Assembly: GCA_903927615.1 (NCBI GenBank) | Contig: CAIYNU010000023.1 | Coordinates: 1-64,000 of the forward strand | Direction: 5' to 3' | Source of the DNA: an uncultured Rhodospirillales bacterium | GTDB lineage: Bacteria > Pseudomonadota > Alphaproteobacteria > Azospirillales > Azospirillaceae | DNA length: 64,000 bases | In this document: positions 38,684-48,656 of the stretch, piece by piece | How the letters are laid out: every line of letters starts with the position of its first letter | Numbering within the stretch: position 1 is the stretch's first letter | Notes under the pieces: model-generated | Databases searched by the model: none | Told to the model about the DNA's origin: nothing | The model's input: the letters and a program-made list of their open reading frames with translations, nothing else | Translations under genes and position numbers: made by a program

Positions 38684-39127
38684 TCATGAGGTTCGGACGG
38701 TGACGGACGCACTCAAGGTCCGTGGCGCCGACGAGAAAAAGGTCAGGAACGACGTGTAGGTATAGGTCGCCGACACCGTCAGGTAAGTGCCGACCTTGCT
38801 GCCGTCGGTACAGGTGCCGCCGGTACAGGCAACGGTGCCGCCGTTGGCGCACAAGCAGGACGAAACCGGGGTCGGAACCACCAGGCCGGCCAAACTGGAA
38901 TTGCCCTGAATGGCGGCGGTGATGCCGGTGTAGTTGGCGGCTTCGCCGGTGCCGGTGGCGTATTGGGCGCCCGCCCGGACGGCTCCATGGAGCTGCGCGT
39001 CGTAGTAAATTTCAAGACCGTAATCCACCGTTCCCATCAACAAGGTGATAAAAATCGGGGAAATCAGCGCAAATTCCACCGCGGCATTGCCTGATTTGCC
39101 GATACTTGTCCTGATGTTCATGATCAT
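38684..39127 (-). CDS. Second TadE-like protein
   Basis: The 147-aa protein has the TadE signature GNAAVEFALISPIFITLLMG in its first 35 residues, with Glu at the helix start. The C-terminal part holds a short Cys-rich loop (CLCANGGTVACTGGTC), which may form disulfides outside the membrane. AGGAG lies at the usual distance before the ATG at 39127. The start lies seven bases downstream of the tadG-like stop, so the three genes are probably translated as one operon. Confidence 0.85.
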   Translation of the reverse strand: MIMNIRTSIGKSGNAAVEFALISPIFITLLMGTVDYGLEIYYDAQLHGAVRAGAQYATGTGEAANYTGITAAIQGNSSLAGLVVPTPVSSCLCANGGTVACTGGTCTDGSKVGTYLTVSATYTYTSFLTFFSSAPRTLSASVTVRTS

Positions 39128-39133
39128 CGGCTC

Positions 39134-40600
39134 CTATTCGACCAATTCGATGATCGGTGTAACGTGCTGACCGACCATAAACGGGGTCGTTCCGATGCCC
39201 GTACAATTTGTCCCAAGCGTTGCATTGTTCGAAAGCAGCACCCGGCGGGCGATCAATTGCAGGCAGCTATTGGCACCACTGATGGCGTTATTCTCCATGT
39301 CGAGAATTTGTGTTCGAAAATAGATCGCACCGATGATCGACAGGGTCGCGTTGTTGGAGAACGACTGAACCTTGGTCGCCAGCCCGTTGGGGTCGCCCAG
39401 CAGCGCGAGGCCGGCATACGGTCCGGTGGTCGGGGCCGTGATCGACAGGGTGGCGTTGTTGGAAATGGTGATGGCGTAACTGGCGGCGCCGCTGCCGACG
39501 AACACCAAGGTGGTGCCGCTGGTCCCGATGACGGATGCATTGTTGCCGACACTGAATTGTGTCTTGAAGTAGTAGGTGCCGGGATACAGCGTGATCCAGA
39601 TGTTGTTGGCCACATTCAAGCCGTTGTAGCAGCCCGGATGGATCTGGAGATAAAGGTTGTTGCTGTAAGTTAATGCCGCGGTGGAACAGGTGTTGGCGGC
39701 GATGCTGATGTCGATGGCTTTGGCCGAACTGCTGCCGTTGCCGCCGGCGATGGTCGGAGCCGCGGTGGCCGTGGGGGCGGTCACGGTGATCGCGGCATAG
39801 GGGTCGGTGGCCAGGGTGGCATTGGTAATTTTGGTGGTGATCTTGGCGTTGTTGTCGAGTTTGATCAAACCGGCTGCCGCACCGCTTGAATTGATCCGGG
39901 CATTATTGGCCAGATAAAGGCTCGAGATGTCGTTGTCATTGATACCGGCGCCACACTGATCATCAATCGACGGACTGCATCCGGGGTACGAGCCATAGGT
40001 GGTCGCATCCAGTGTGCAGGTGGCGGACCCGGGGCCCTGACAGTTGGAATTGGACATGACCGGGCAGTTGATCTTGGCGTTGTTGTTCAGTGTCACCGTA
40101 TAGGCGGCGTTATTGTCGAGACCCAGCACGCAGCCGACGGTTCCGCCGGAATCCTGGGAGGTGAAGGCGGCCCGACCCGTGGCGCTGATGGTGATGGTGC
40201 CGTTGGGGTTGGTGCTCATGACCAGGGCCGCCAACAAGGGGGTAATGGTGGTCTGGGCCGTCACCTGAACGCCGTTATCAGTATTCGGCGAGGACGCGGT
40301 GCGGAAGGTGGTGGGGGTGTTAAGCGTGCAATTTTCAGAGGTGTTGCAGTTGTTCAGTGTGCCTTCCAGCGTCACTGCGGCGGCAAGTTTGCCGGTTGCC
40401 GCCGCAAGCTCGCGGTCTCCGGCCATCGCGGCGGCATCGGCAACGCCCTGCATCCTGGCTTTGATCATGTACCACAGGCCGACTTCGACGGCCAACGCCA
40501 CGAAACCGATCAGCACCGGCGCAATCAGGGCAAAAATAATCGCCACGGCGCCGCGCCGATTGCGGAGCAGACCGGGTCGGCCTGTCATTCCCTGTGCCAT
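39134..40600 (-). CDS. TadG-like protein with repeated NNA-type motifs
   Basis: The 488-aa protein has a TadG/TadE-like N-terminus: RNRRGAVAIIFALIAPVLIGFVALAVEVGLWY, then helical residues ending in ADAAAMAG. The remainder is very rich in Asn, Thr and Ala with repeated NNA motifs (LDNNA, LNNNA, LANNA, FSNNA, ISNNA) at irregular spacing, suggesting a beta-helix-like extracellular domain. Cys residues are few and scattered. It is the first gene of the operon. The rest of a tad locus (cpa, tadA, tadB, tadC) is not in the window. Confidence 0.8.
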   Translation of the reverse strand: MAQGMTGRPGLLRNRRGAVAIIFALIAPVLIGFVALAVEVGLWYMIKARMQGVADAAAMAGDRELAAATGKLAAAVTLEGTLNNCNTSENCTLNTPTTFRTASSPNTDNGVQVTAQTTITPLLAALVMSTNPNGTITISATGRAAFTSQDSGGTVGCVLGLDNNAAYTVTLNNNAKINCPVMSNSNCQGPGSATCTLDATTYGSYPGCSPSIDDQCGAGINDNDISSLYLANNARINSSGAAAGLIKLDNNAKITTKITNATLATDPYAAITVTAPTATAAPTIAGGNGSSSAKAIDISIAANTCSTAALTYSNNLYLQIHPGCYNGLNVANNIWITLYPGTYYFKTQFSVGNNASVIGTSGTTLVFVGSGAASYAITISNNATLSITAPTTGPYAGLALLGDPNGLATKVQSFSNNATLSIIGAIYFRTQILDMENNAISGANSCLQLIARRVLLSNNATLGTNCTGIGTTPFMVGQHVTPIIELVE

Positions 40601-40810
40601 GATTGCGCCTCTTCATCATAGGCCCGGCCGACGATCGGGTCGGACGATTGATGGTGGCATCATGGTCCGGGCGGGGGGCCGATGCAGTGATGGCGGTCAC
40701 GAGTCTGCGCACCCGTGACCATCAAGGGGGCAGCCCTTGGGTGGGGAATCGGGGCCAAAGCCGCCAATCCGGGACACGGCCCCGCCGGTGCGTCAACCCC
40801 GCCGGGGCCC

Positions 40811-41263
40811 TTACAGCGGGGGCTCGCCTTCGTGAGGGACCAACTGGCCGATGTAATAAAAGATGCAGCCTTCGCTGCCAAGCCGGGTCATGTTGCCGGT
40901 GTACCAATTTCCTTCCGGGTCCCGCACCCGGAAGACCAACAACACCGTATCGGCATTGAAATTATAGCCGTCCTGTTCTTCTTCACGGCCGGTCATGATC
41001 GCTTTAATAGTTTCTTGGGTTAACGTTATCTTTTTATCATCGATGGTTAACTCTTCGCTGCGGTCATATTGGCAGTCCTTGAAGCGGTCTGCCTTGCGCG
41101 GACGGGGCTTTTGCTTTGGCTTTTGATTGTGTGAGATTTCGCCGCCGGCATGAATTTCGTTGGCTTTGGCCGGCGCCGCGTCTTCCGCGCCGGCCACCCG
41201 TGTTCCGCAGGTAACCAGCAGCGACGTCAAAAGTACTATGACGAGAGGAGACTTGCGTCCCAT
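40811..41263 (-). CDS. Secreted protein of unknown function
   Basis: The 150-aa protein has a signal peptide (MGRKSPLVIVLLTSLLVTC, cleavage expected after VAGA near residue 25). The mature part begins with a Lys/Pro-rich linker and ends with NFNADTVLLVFRVRDPEG and WYTGNM, a small beta-rich domain. The Cys in the leader is preceded by Thr, so a lipobox is unlikely. ATG at 41263 is preferred to a start 13 codons upstream, which lacks a signal peptide. Likely periplasmic; the function is unknown. Confidence 0.65.
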   Translation of the reverse strand: MGRKSPLVIVLLTSLLVTCGTRVAGAEDAAPAKANEIHAGGEISHNQKPKQKPRPRKADRFKDCQYDRSEELTIDDKKITLTQETIKAIMTGREEEQDGYNFNADTVLLVFRVRDPEGNWYTGNMTRLGSEGCIFYYIGQLVPHEGEPPL

Positions 41264-41600
41264 TGTTGGCTTCCGTCCATCCTGGTCGTCGCCCGGGCTC
41301 ACAGATTGGATGTCGTGGGGGCTTTGTCAACCCGATCCGCTGCGTCAGCCCGATCCGCTACGTCGGCCCGATCGGGGAAGCGATCGCCGCGCTCGGGCCG
41401 CGACGGCCACGGCGACCGCGCCCCCCAAAGGCGCGCCCAATCCTGACAAGCCGGGACCACAATCGATGGTATCACTGGGAACGGTTGTGTGCTAAGCGCA
41501 TATTTGGTGTCGACGCGGGTTATTTCAAAGCGGATTGGGTCCGACCATCGCCGTAGTCCAGGGCCGATCGGAGTCCGGAGGGGCAGGGAGGGACGTTGAG
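41264..41600. other. Divergent intergenic region
   Basis: This 337-bp gap separates the secreted protein from the OmpA gene, and holds both promoters. It contains the 18-bp tandem repeat at 41327-41379. I find no further gene with coding character and no tRNA. Confidence 0.5.
41327..41379. repeat. Short tandem repeat, about 18 bp, nearly three units
   Basis: Units GTCAACCCGATCCGCTGC, GTCAGCCCGATCCGCTAC and a partial GTCGGCCCGATCGGGG follow each other directly. Role unknown; it could be a protein-binding site array or plain slippage. Confidence 0.7.
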
Positions 41601-42329
41601 ATGCGAACGACGACTGCGTGGGTATTGGCCGGGGCCGCCTGTAGCGTCCTGACCGGGGGCGCGGGCGGGTCGGCGGTGGCCCAGAACACCGTGATCCTGC
41701 GCGAAAATCCTACCGATTGCGAGGTGGCGGCGGCACTGGGGGTCAACCGGCCCGGGTGTCCGCCCTTGGGTCAGATGCCGGCTCCGGTCCGGCCGACCGC
41801 GACTCGTGGCCTGGCCATCGGCACCACCGATCAGATGCCCGAACCGCCGCCGCTGCCGCCCGCCGCGCCGCCGCTGCCGGTGGCATCCACGCCCGCGCCC
41901 GTCGCGCCCAAACCGGCGCCGGTTGTCGAGGCTTCGCCCCCGGCCTTTTCCGCGTGGGGGCGACAGCGCCCGGTTGCAGCTCCAGCGTACAAGGCCAGCT
42001 TTGAGATCACGTTCGAATTCGGCTCGGCCCGGTTGATGGACGGCAGCGATCTGGTGCTCAATCAGATCGGGGCCGCCATGACCGCTCCCGACGCCAGCGA
42101 CGTTCGGTTCCGCATCGTCGGCCATACCGACGCCGTGGGCTCGGCCGCCAAGAATCAAAGGCTGTCCGAAGCCCGGGCCGATGCCGTGAAGGGGTACCTG
42201 ATCCAGCGATTCGGCATCGAGGCGGCCCGGCTCGAGGCGTCGGGACGGGGAGCCCACGACCTGCTCAACCCGAATGATCCCACCGCCGCCGAAAATCGGC
42301 GGGTCGAAATCACCAACCTCGGCCGTTAA
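41601..42329 (+). CDS. OmpA-family peptidoglycan-binding protein
   Basis: The 242-aa protein has a signal peptide (MRTTTAWVLAGAACSVLTGGAGGSAVA), a Pro/Ala-rich linker (about 60-130) and a C-terminal OmpA-like domain: ITFEFGSARL, VGHTDAVGSAAKNQRLSEARADAVKGYL, and NRRVEI at the end. This domain binds peptidoglycan non-covalently. AGGGAGG precedes the ATG at 41601. It is likely periplasmic or outer-membrane anchored; no beta-barrel segment is visible. Confidence 0.9.
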   Translation: MRTTTAWVLAGAACSVLTGGAGGSAVAQNTVILRENPTDCEVAAALGVNRPGCPPLGQMPAPVRPTATRGLAIGTTDQMPEPPPLPPAAPPLPVASTPAPVAPKPAPVVEASPPAFSAWGRQRPVAAPAYKASFEITFEFGSARLMDGSDLVLNQIGAAMTAPDASDVRFRIVGHTDAVGSAAKNQRLSEARADAVKGYLIQRFGIEAARLEASGRGAHDLLNPNDPTAAENRRVEITNLGR

Positions 42330-42500
42330 GGCGCCGGGGCCCCCGCCGACCCGCCGGTCGCGCCATCGTGGGGACGCGAGCAGCGATGGGATCCATCGCC
42401 AAACCGTTTCGGCCATGTTAGGAGTGGCGCGAGAGGCGCCCGGTGTGAGCGCGACGCGCTCGGGGCGCGGCCGGTACCGTACCAGGGGAGAGGTTGGATC

Positions 42501-42725
42501 ATGATCAATGCGGTAGAACGTGCCTTCGACATTGCCCGCGCCGAGCAGGTGGCCAAGAACCACTATCTGGATGTGGCGTGGAAGTTCGCGCGGGAGGCTA
42601 TCGGAACCAAGGGGCCATACGAGCCGACAACGACTCTCGGTGATCTCAAGCAGGCGCGCGAGACGTTCGAGGAGTTGTCTAAGGCCAGCCTGCTGGCCGA
42701 TCGCAATCAGCGCGAATCGGATTAG
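42501..42725 (+). CDS. Small unknown acidic/helical protein
   Basis: The 74-aa protein starts MINAVERAFDIARAEQVAKNHYL and is helical and soluble. GAGAGG lies seven to eight bases upstream of the ATG. No family is recognised. It sits between the OmpA gene and the acyl-CoA dehydrogenase. Confidence 0.6.
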   Translation: MINAVERAFDIARAEQVAKNHYLDVAWKFAREAIGTKGPYEPTTTLGDLKQARETFEELSKASLLADRNQRESD

Positions 42726-42888
42726 CTGCCGCTGCCGGCGTTCGCCATTCCCCTCCGGTGTCGTCATCCTTTCTGCGCTGGTCTGATCTGCCGGCTTGGG
42801 CCTGATGTGTCCCTTGCTCTCGGGCCGCGGATCGTTCTTGGTGACGGCCGATACCGATCCATTGTTTTTCGGGAGCCTTAGCCACGCC

Positions 42889-44682
42889 ATGATCCCTTAT
42901 AACGCCCCCATCGCCGATATGCGATTCGTCCTGAACCGGGTGGTCGGCCTCGACCGCATTGCGGCGCTGCCCGGATACGACGCGGCTTCGCCAGACATGG
43001 TGGAAACGATCCTGGAGGAGGCCAGCAAGTTCGCGGCCGGTGTGCTGGCGCCGATCAACCATATCGGCGATCACGAAGGCTCGGTGCTTGAAAACGGGAT
43101 GGTGCGCCAACCCGAGAGCTTCCGGCAGGCCTACCGCCAATATGTCGACGCCGGCTGGAACAGCGTACCGTTTGATCCCGAATTCGGCGGCCAGGGCTTG
43201 CCGTGGGCGCTGGCGTTTGCGGTTCAGGAAATGTGGCAGGCGGCCAACATGGCGTTCGGTCTGTGCCCGATGCTGAATCAGGGGGCGGTGGACCTGCTGA
43301 GCGAACATGGCAGCCCGGAACAGAAGGAAATCTATCTCGCCAAAATGATCTCGGGCGAGTGGACCGGCTCCATGGACCTGACCGAGCCCCAGGCCGGCTC
43401 GGACCTGGGCACGGTGCGGTGCAAGGCGGTCCAGGACGGTGACGTCTACCGGATCACCGGCCAGAAAATCTTCATCACCTACGGCGATCACGATCAGTCC
43501 GAGAATGTCATCCATCTGGTGTTGGCCCGCCTGCCGGACGCACCGGCGGGGTCCAAGGGCATCTCGTTGTTCATCGTGCCCAAATTCCTGGTCGGGCCCG
43601 ACGGCGCGCTGGGGGACCGCAACGACGTGCGCTGTGCCGGCATCGAGCATAAACTCGGCATCAAGGCCAGCCCGACGGCGGTGCTGAGCTATGGCGAACG
43701 GGACGGCGCCATCGGTTTCCTGGTCGGCGAGCCCAATCGCGGCCTGGAATATATGTTCGCCATGATGAACAATGCCCGGCTGAGCGTCGGTCTTCAGGGC
43801 GTCGCGATTGCCGAGCGGGCTTATCAACAGGCCCGGGATTATGCCAAGGTTCGGGTTCAAAGCCGCGATCTGAGCAACCCCAAGAAGCCGCCGGTGACGA
43901 TCATTCATCATCCCGACGTGCGGCGCATGCTGTTGACCATGAAGGCGCAGACCGAGGCCGGGCGGATTCTGGCCTACGAAGCCGCCGGGGCGTTTGACGT
44001 GGCCCAGCGTCATCCGGACCCGGAGGTTGCCGCCGCCGCCCGGGCCCGACTGGAACTGTTGACGCCGGTGGTCAAGGGTTGGTGTACCGATATGGGGTGC
44101 GAGGTTGCCTCGATCGGCATCCAGGTGCATGGCGGCATGGGGTTCATCGAGGAAACCGGGGCCGCGCAGCATTACCGCGATGCCCGCATCGCACCGATTT
44201 ACGAAGGCACCAACGGCATCCAGGCCAACGACTTGGTGTTCCGCAAACTCGGCCGCGACCGGGGCGCCGCGGTGCAGGCGTTCCTGGCCGAAGCCAGGGC
44301 GATTGCCGCCGACATCGGCGAACGGCCGGGCGACGACCTTGCGGCCATTGCCGGGGGGCTCACCGCCGGGTTGATTGTGCTGGAAACGGCGACCGAATGG
44401 CTGGTCGAAACCCTGAAACCCGATCCGGTGGCGGCGGCCTCCGGCGCCGCCCACTATCTGCGCATGTTCGGTCTGGTGGCGGGTGGCGTGGGGTTGGCCA
44501 AGGCGGCGGCGGCGGCCGATCAGGATCTGCGGCAACGCGGGGCCGATGTTGATTTCCTGACCGGCAAGCTGATCACGGCGCGGTTTTTTGCCGAGCATCT
44601 GCTGCCCCAGGCCGCCGGGTTGCTGACGCCGATCACCCACGGGCATCGGGCGGTGATGGCGTTGACCGAAGAGCAGTTCTGA
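42889..44682 (+). CDS. Acyl-CoA dehydrogenase of the DmdC (3-methylmercaptopropionyl-CoA) type
   Basis: The 597-aa protein has an acyl-CoA dehydrogenase core with extra N- and C-terminal parts, the length and layout of DmdC and close relatives. Motifs: LTEPQAGSD (flavin/substrate contact), GLQGVAIAERAYQQA, and the catalytic Glu in YEGTNGIQ near residue 440. FAD-dependent oxidation of an acyl-CoA to the enoyl-CoA is expected; many relatives act on medium-chain substrates and not on methylmercaptopropionyl-CoA, so the name is by family only. I take the ATG at 42889; longer frames lack family similarity. A strong hairpin follows. Confidence 0.85.
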   Translation: MIPYNAPIADMRFVLNRVVGLDRIAALPGYDAASPDMVETILEEASKFAAGVLAPINHIGDHEGSVLENGMVRQPESFRQAYRQYVDAGWNSVPFDPEFGGQGLPWALAFAVQEMWQAANMAFGLCPMLNQGAVDLLSEHGSPEQKEIYLAKMISGEWTGSMDLTEPQAGSDLGTVRCKAVQDGDVYRITGQKIFITYGDHDQSENVIHLVLARLPDAPAGSKGISLFIVPKFLVGPDGALGDRNDVRCAGIEHKLGIKASPTAVLSYGERDGAIGFLVGEPNRGLEYMFAMMNNARLSVGLQGVAIAERAYQQARDYAKVRVQSRDLSNPKKPPVTIIHHPDVRRMLLTMKAQTEAGRILAYEAAGAFDVAQRHPDPEVAAAARARLELLTPVVKGWCTDMGCEVASIGIQVHGGMGFIEETGAAQHYRDARIAPIYEGTNGIQANDLVFRKLGRDRGAAVQAFLAEARAIAADIGERPGDDLAAIAGGLTAGLIVLETATEWLVETLKPDPVAAASGAAHYLRMFGLVAGGVGLAKAAAAADQDLRQRGADVDFLTGKLITARFFAEHLLPQAAGLLTPITHGHRAVMALTEEQF

Positions 44683-44696
44683 GCCGAACCACCAGG

Positions 44697-44718
44697 GCCG
44701 AGGGGGAATCCCCTCGGC
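44697..44718 (+). terminator. Hairpin after the acyl-CoA dehydrogenase gene
   Basis: A perfect 9-bp stem GCCGAGGGG/CCCCTCGGC with a GAAT loop, 15 bp after the stop. No U-run. It lies just before the DprE1-like gene and may separate the two transcripts. Confidence 0.6.
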
Positions 44719-44748
44719 AACCCGTGTGACCGTCAGAAGGACCCCGGT

Positions 44749-46089
44749 ATGAGGTGGAAAGCCCTTAACCTCCCAAGCTGGGGTCGGACCGTTTCCGCCG
44801 ATTGCCTGGCGGCCCGGCCGGAGCGCGTGTCCGAGGCGGTGGCGGCCATGGCCGATGTCGATGCCGCCGGTCTTGGTCTCCTCGCGTACGGCGCCGGCAC
44901 CAGTTACGGCGATGTCGCCCTTAACCCCGGCGGCCGGGCGTTGCTGACCCAGCGGCTGAACCGCCTGCTGGCTTTTGACCCGGCCACCGGCGACGTGGTG
45001 GCGGAATCCGGCGTGACCATTCGGGACCTGCTTCGGGTATTTCTGCCCCGGGGCTACCTGATGCCGGTGTCGCCCGGAACCGCCTTCGTCACGGTGGGCG
45101 GCGCGGTGGCCAATGACGTTCACGGCAAAAACCACGAGAGTGTGGGCAGCTTCTGTAACCATGTGCGCTGGCTGGAACTGCTGCTGCCGTCGGGTGAAAT
45201 CGTCCGCACCGGCCCCGACCAACGGCCGGAGCTGTTCCGGGCCACGGCGGGCGGGATCGGTCTGACCGGTGTGATTCTGGCGGTGTGTCTGCGGTTGATG
45301 GCGGTGCGGTCCAACGGCGTGACGGTGACCGAGCGGCGGATTGCCGATCTGGACGGCTTTCTGGCGGCGCTGGACGCGGCCGAACCGGGCGCGCATTCGG
45401 TGGGGTGGATCGACGCCCTGTCCGGCGGGCGGGCGCTGGGACGCGGGGTGCTCCAGGTCGGCCGGCTTGCCGCCGAGTCTGTGCCGCCGCCGTCGGCGCG
45501 CACCTTGAGCCTGCCGGTGGATTTGCCGGGTTTCGTCCTCAATCCCCTGACCGTGGCGGCGTTTAACGCCGCCTACTGGCGGCGGGTGCCAGCGGCGGGG
45601 CGCGAACGGCTGCTGGCTTATGAAACCTTTTCCTATCCGTTGGACGCGATTCTTCGCTGGAATCGGTTGTATGGCCGGGGCGGGTTCCATCAGTTCCAGT
45701 GCGTGGTTCCCGTCGCCGAGGGGCCGGTGGCGCTTCGGCGACTGTTGGAGGAGGCGTCCCGGGCGCGGGCCGCTTCGTTCCTGGCGGTGCTGAAACGGCT
45801 TGGCGATGGCCGCGCCGGCTTCCTGTCGTTTCCCCGGGCCGGCTACACGCTGGCCATGGACTTTCCGCACCGGGCGGGTACCCCGGCTCTGTTGGGCCGG
45901 CTTGAGCGGGTGGTTCGGGAGCATGGCGGTCGCATCTACCTGGCCAAGGACAGCGCGCTGTCACCCGAAGGGTTCGCCGAGATGTATCCCGAGCTGGATC
46001 GTTTCCGGGCGGTGCTGGCCGAGGTGGACCCGGCCGGCCGGATGAACTCGGCGCTGGCGCGCCGCCTGAGCGTGCGGAGGGTGGCATGA
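44749..46089 (+). CDS. FAD-binding oxidase, DprE1-like
   Basis: The 446-aa protein is an FAD_binding_4/ALO-type oxidoreductase like DprE1, which oxidises polyprenylphosphoryl-ribose to the 2-keto form. Family marks: YGAGTSYGD (FAD pyrophosphate), VGGAVANDVHGKNHESVGSF, GGIGLTGVI, and YLAKDSAL near the C-terminus. No signal peptide. It is followed by a short-chain reductase with an ATGA overlap, the same order as dprE1-dprE2, supporting the assignment. The polyprenol and the final sugar product are unknown in this organism. Confidence 0.85.
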   Translation: MRWKALNLPSWGRTVSADCLAARPERVSEAVAAMADVDAAGLGLLAYGAGTSYGDVALNPGGRALLTQRLNRLLAFDPATGDVVAESGVTIRDLLRVFLPRGYLMPVSPGTAFVTVGGAVANDVHGKNHESVGSFCNHVRWLELLLPSGEIVRTGPDQRPELFRATAGGIGLTGVILAVCLRLMAVRSNGVTVTERRIADLDGFLAALDAAEPGAHSVGWIDALSGGRALGRGVLQVGRLAAESVPPPSARTLSLPVDLPGFVLNPLTVAAFNAAYWRRVPAAGRERLLAYETFSYPLDAILRWNRLYGRGGFHQFQCVVPVAEGPVALRRLLEEASRARAASFLAVLKRLGDGRAGFLSFPRAGYTLAMDFPHRAGTPALLGRLERVVREHGGRIYLAKDSALSPEGFAEMYPELDRFRAVLAEVDPAGRMNSALARRLSVRRVA

Positions 46090-46949
46090 GCGGAGGCGGG
46101 ATTGAGTTAAACGGCGGAGGCGGGATTGAGTTAAACGGCGGAGGCGGGATTGAGTTAAACGGCGGAGGCGGGATTGAGTTAAACGGCGGAGGCGGGATTG
46201 AGTTAAACGGCGGAGGCGAGACTTGGCTGATCCTGGGGGCGTCTTCGGCGCTGGCGCGGGCGTTTGCCCTGGCTGCCGGCGAGCGGGGGGCCGCCGTCCT
46301 GTTGGCCGGCCGTGACCGGGAGGACCTGGAGCGCACCGCCGCCGATGTCAGGCTCCGCACCGGAGTCCGGGCCGGGGTGGTGCCGTTCGATGCCCTCGAT
46401 GTGGCCAGCCACGACGCGACCGTGGCCGGTTGCCGGGGACAGGCGGACAGTCTGAGTGTTTTTCTGGCGTTTGGTCTGATGCTGCCCCAGGACCGTTGCG
46501 AAGAGTCGTTCGATGCCGCTCGCCGGACCATCGAAACCAATTATCTGGGCGCCGTGTCGATTCTGTCCCGGTTGGCCCCGGTGCTGGAAGCCCAGGGCCG
46601 GGGCCGGGTGGTCGTGATCGGTTCGGTGGCGGGCGATCGGGGCCGGCTCAGGAATTACGTCTATGGCTCGGCCAAGGCGGGGCTGCATGCCTTTGTTCAA
46701 GGGCTGCGCGCCCGGTTGTGGCGCGCGGGGGTGTCGGTGCTGACGGTCAAACCGGGTTTCGTCGATACCGCCATGACCTGGGGTTTGCCCGGCCTGTTCC
46801 TGGTGGCGGAACCCGCGGCGGTGGTCCGCTCGGTGTTCCGCCAGCTCGATCGGGGTCGGGAGGTGGCTTATGTGCCGGCCTTCTGGCTGCCGGTGATGCT
46901 GATCCTCCGCCACATTCCCGAGTTCTTGTTCAAGCGTTTGAACGTCTGA
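46086..46949 (+). CDS. Short-chain reductase, DprE2-like, with repeat N-terminus
   Basis: The 287-aa protein is a short-chain dehydrogenase: WLILGASSALARAFA (Rossmann loop), NYLGA, GSVAGDRG with the catalytic Ser, and YGSAKAG with the Tyr-x-x-x-Lys pair. DprE2 reduces the keto intermediate left by DprE1 to the arabinose epimer. The first 44 residues are five copies of an eight-residue unit, G-[GS]-G-G-G-I-E-L-N type, inserted between the start codon and the Rossmann fold. The ATG overlaps the previous stop (ATGA). No ribosome site is seen other than the coding end of the upstream gene. Confidence 0.85.
   Translation: MSGGGIELNGGGGIELNGGGGIELNGGGGIELNGGGGIELNGGGETWLILGASSALARAFALAAGERGAAVLLAGRDREDLERTAADVRLRTGVRAGVVPFDALDVASHDATVAGCRGQADSLSVFLAFGLMLPQDRCEESFDAARRTIETNYLGAVSILSRLAPVLEAQGRGRVVVIGSVAGDRGRLRNYVYGSAKAGLHAFVQGLRARLWRAGVSVLTVKPGFVDTAMTWGLPGLFLVAEPAAVVRSVFRQLDRGREVAYVPAFWLPVMLILRHIPEFLFKRLNV
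46089..46220 (+). repeat. 24-bp tandem repeat, five copies plus half, at the 5' end of the reductase gene
   Basis: Five units of 24 bp (46089-46208) with one base different in the first, followed by 12 bp of a sixth. Each unit encodes eight residues in frame (GGGGIELN). Almost perfect identity shows recent expansion. Confidence 0.95.
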
Positions 46950-47031
46950 GTGCGGTGCGGCTAAAGGCGGGCCTGCCCAGGGATTCGGCCCCCGTGACTT
47001 CCACCAGGACCATGATGGCCCGGCGTCGGCT

Positions 47032-48590
<1,559 letters not shown>

Positions 48591-48639
48591 TTATGAGATG
48601 CCGCGGCATGCGATTAGACGGTATTGTGCGCATGGACCT

Positions 48640-48654
48640 ATGAATGAGATTCAT
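48640..48654. promoter_or_regulatory. Palindromic operator candidate between aldo/keto reductase and LysR
   Basis: A perfect inverted repeat ATGAAT-GAG-ATTCAT, fitting the T-N11-A pattern of LysR sites, ends three bases before the LysR start codon. The position fits auto-repression. Confidence 0.5.
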
Positions 48655-48656
48655 GA

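Noticed and set aside
42679..45924. Minus-strand frame of 1081 codons over the acyl-CoA dehydrogenase and DprE1-like genes
   Set aside because: High-GC shadow frame; the plus-strand genes have clear motifs and ribosome sites.
45563..46540. Minus-strand PPPFNSI repeat protein
   Set aside because: Arises from antisense reading of the 24-bp repeats in the reductase gene.
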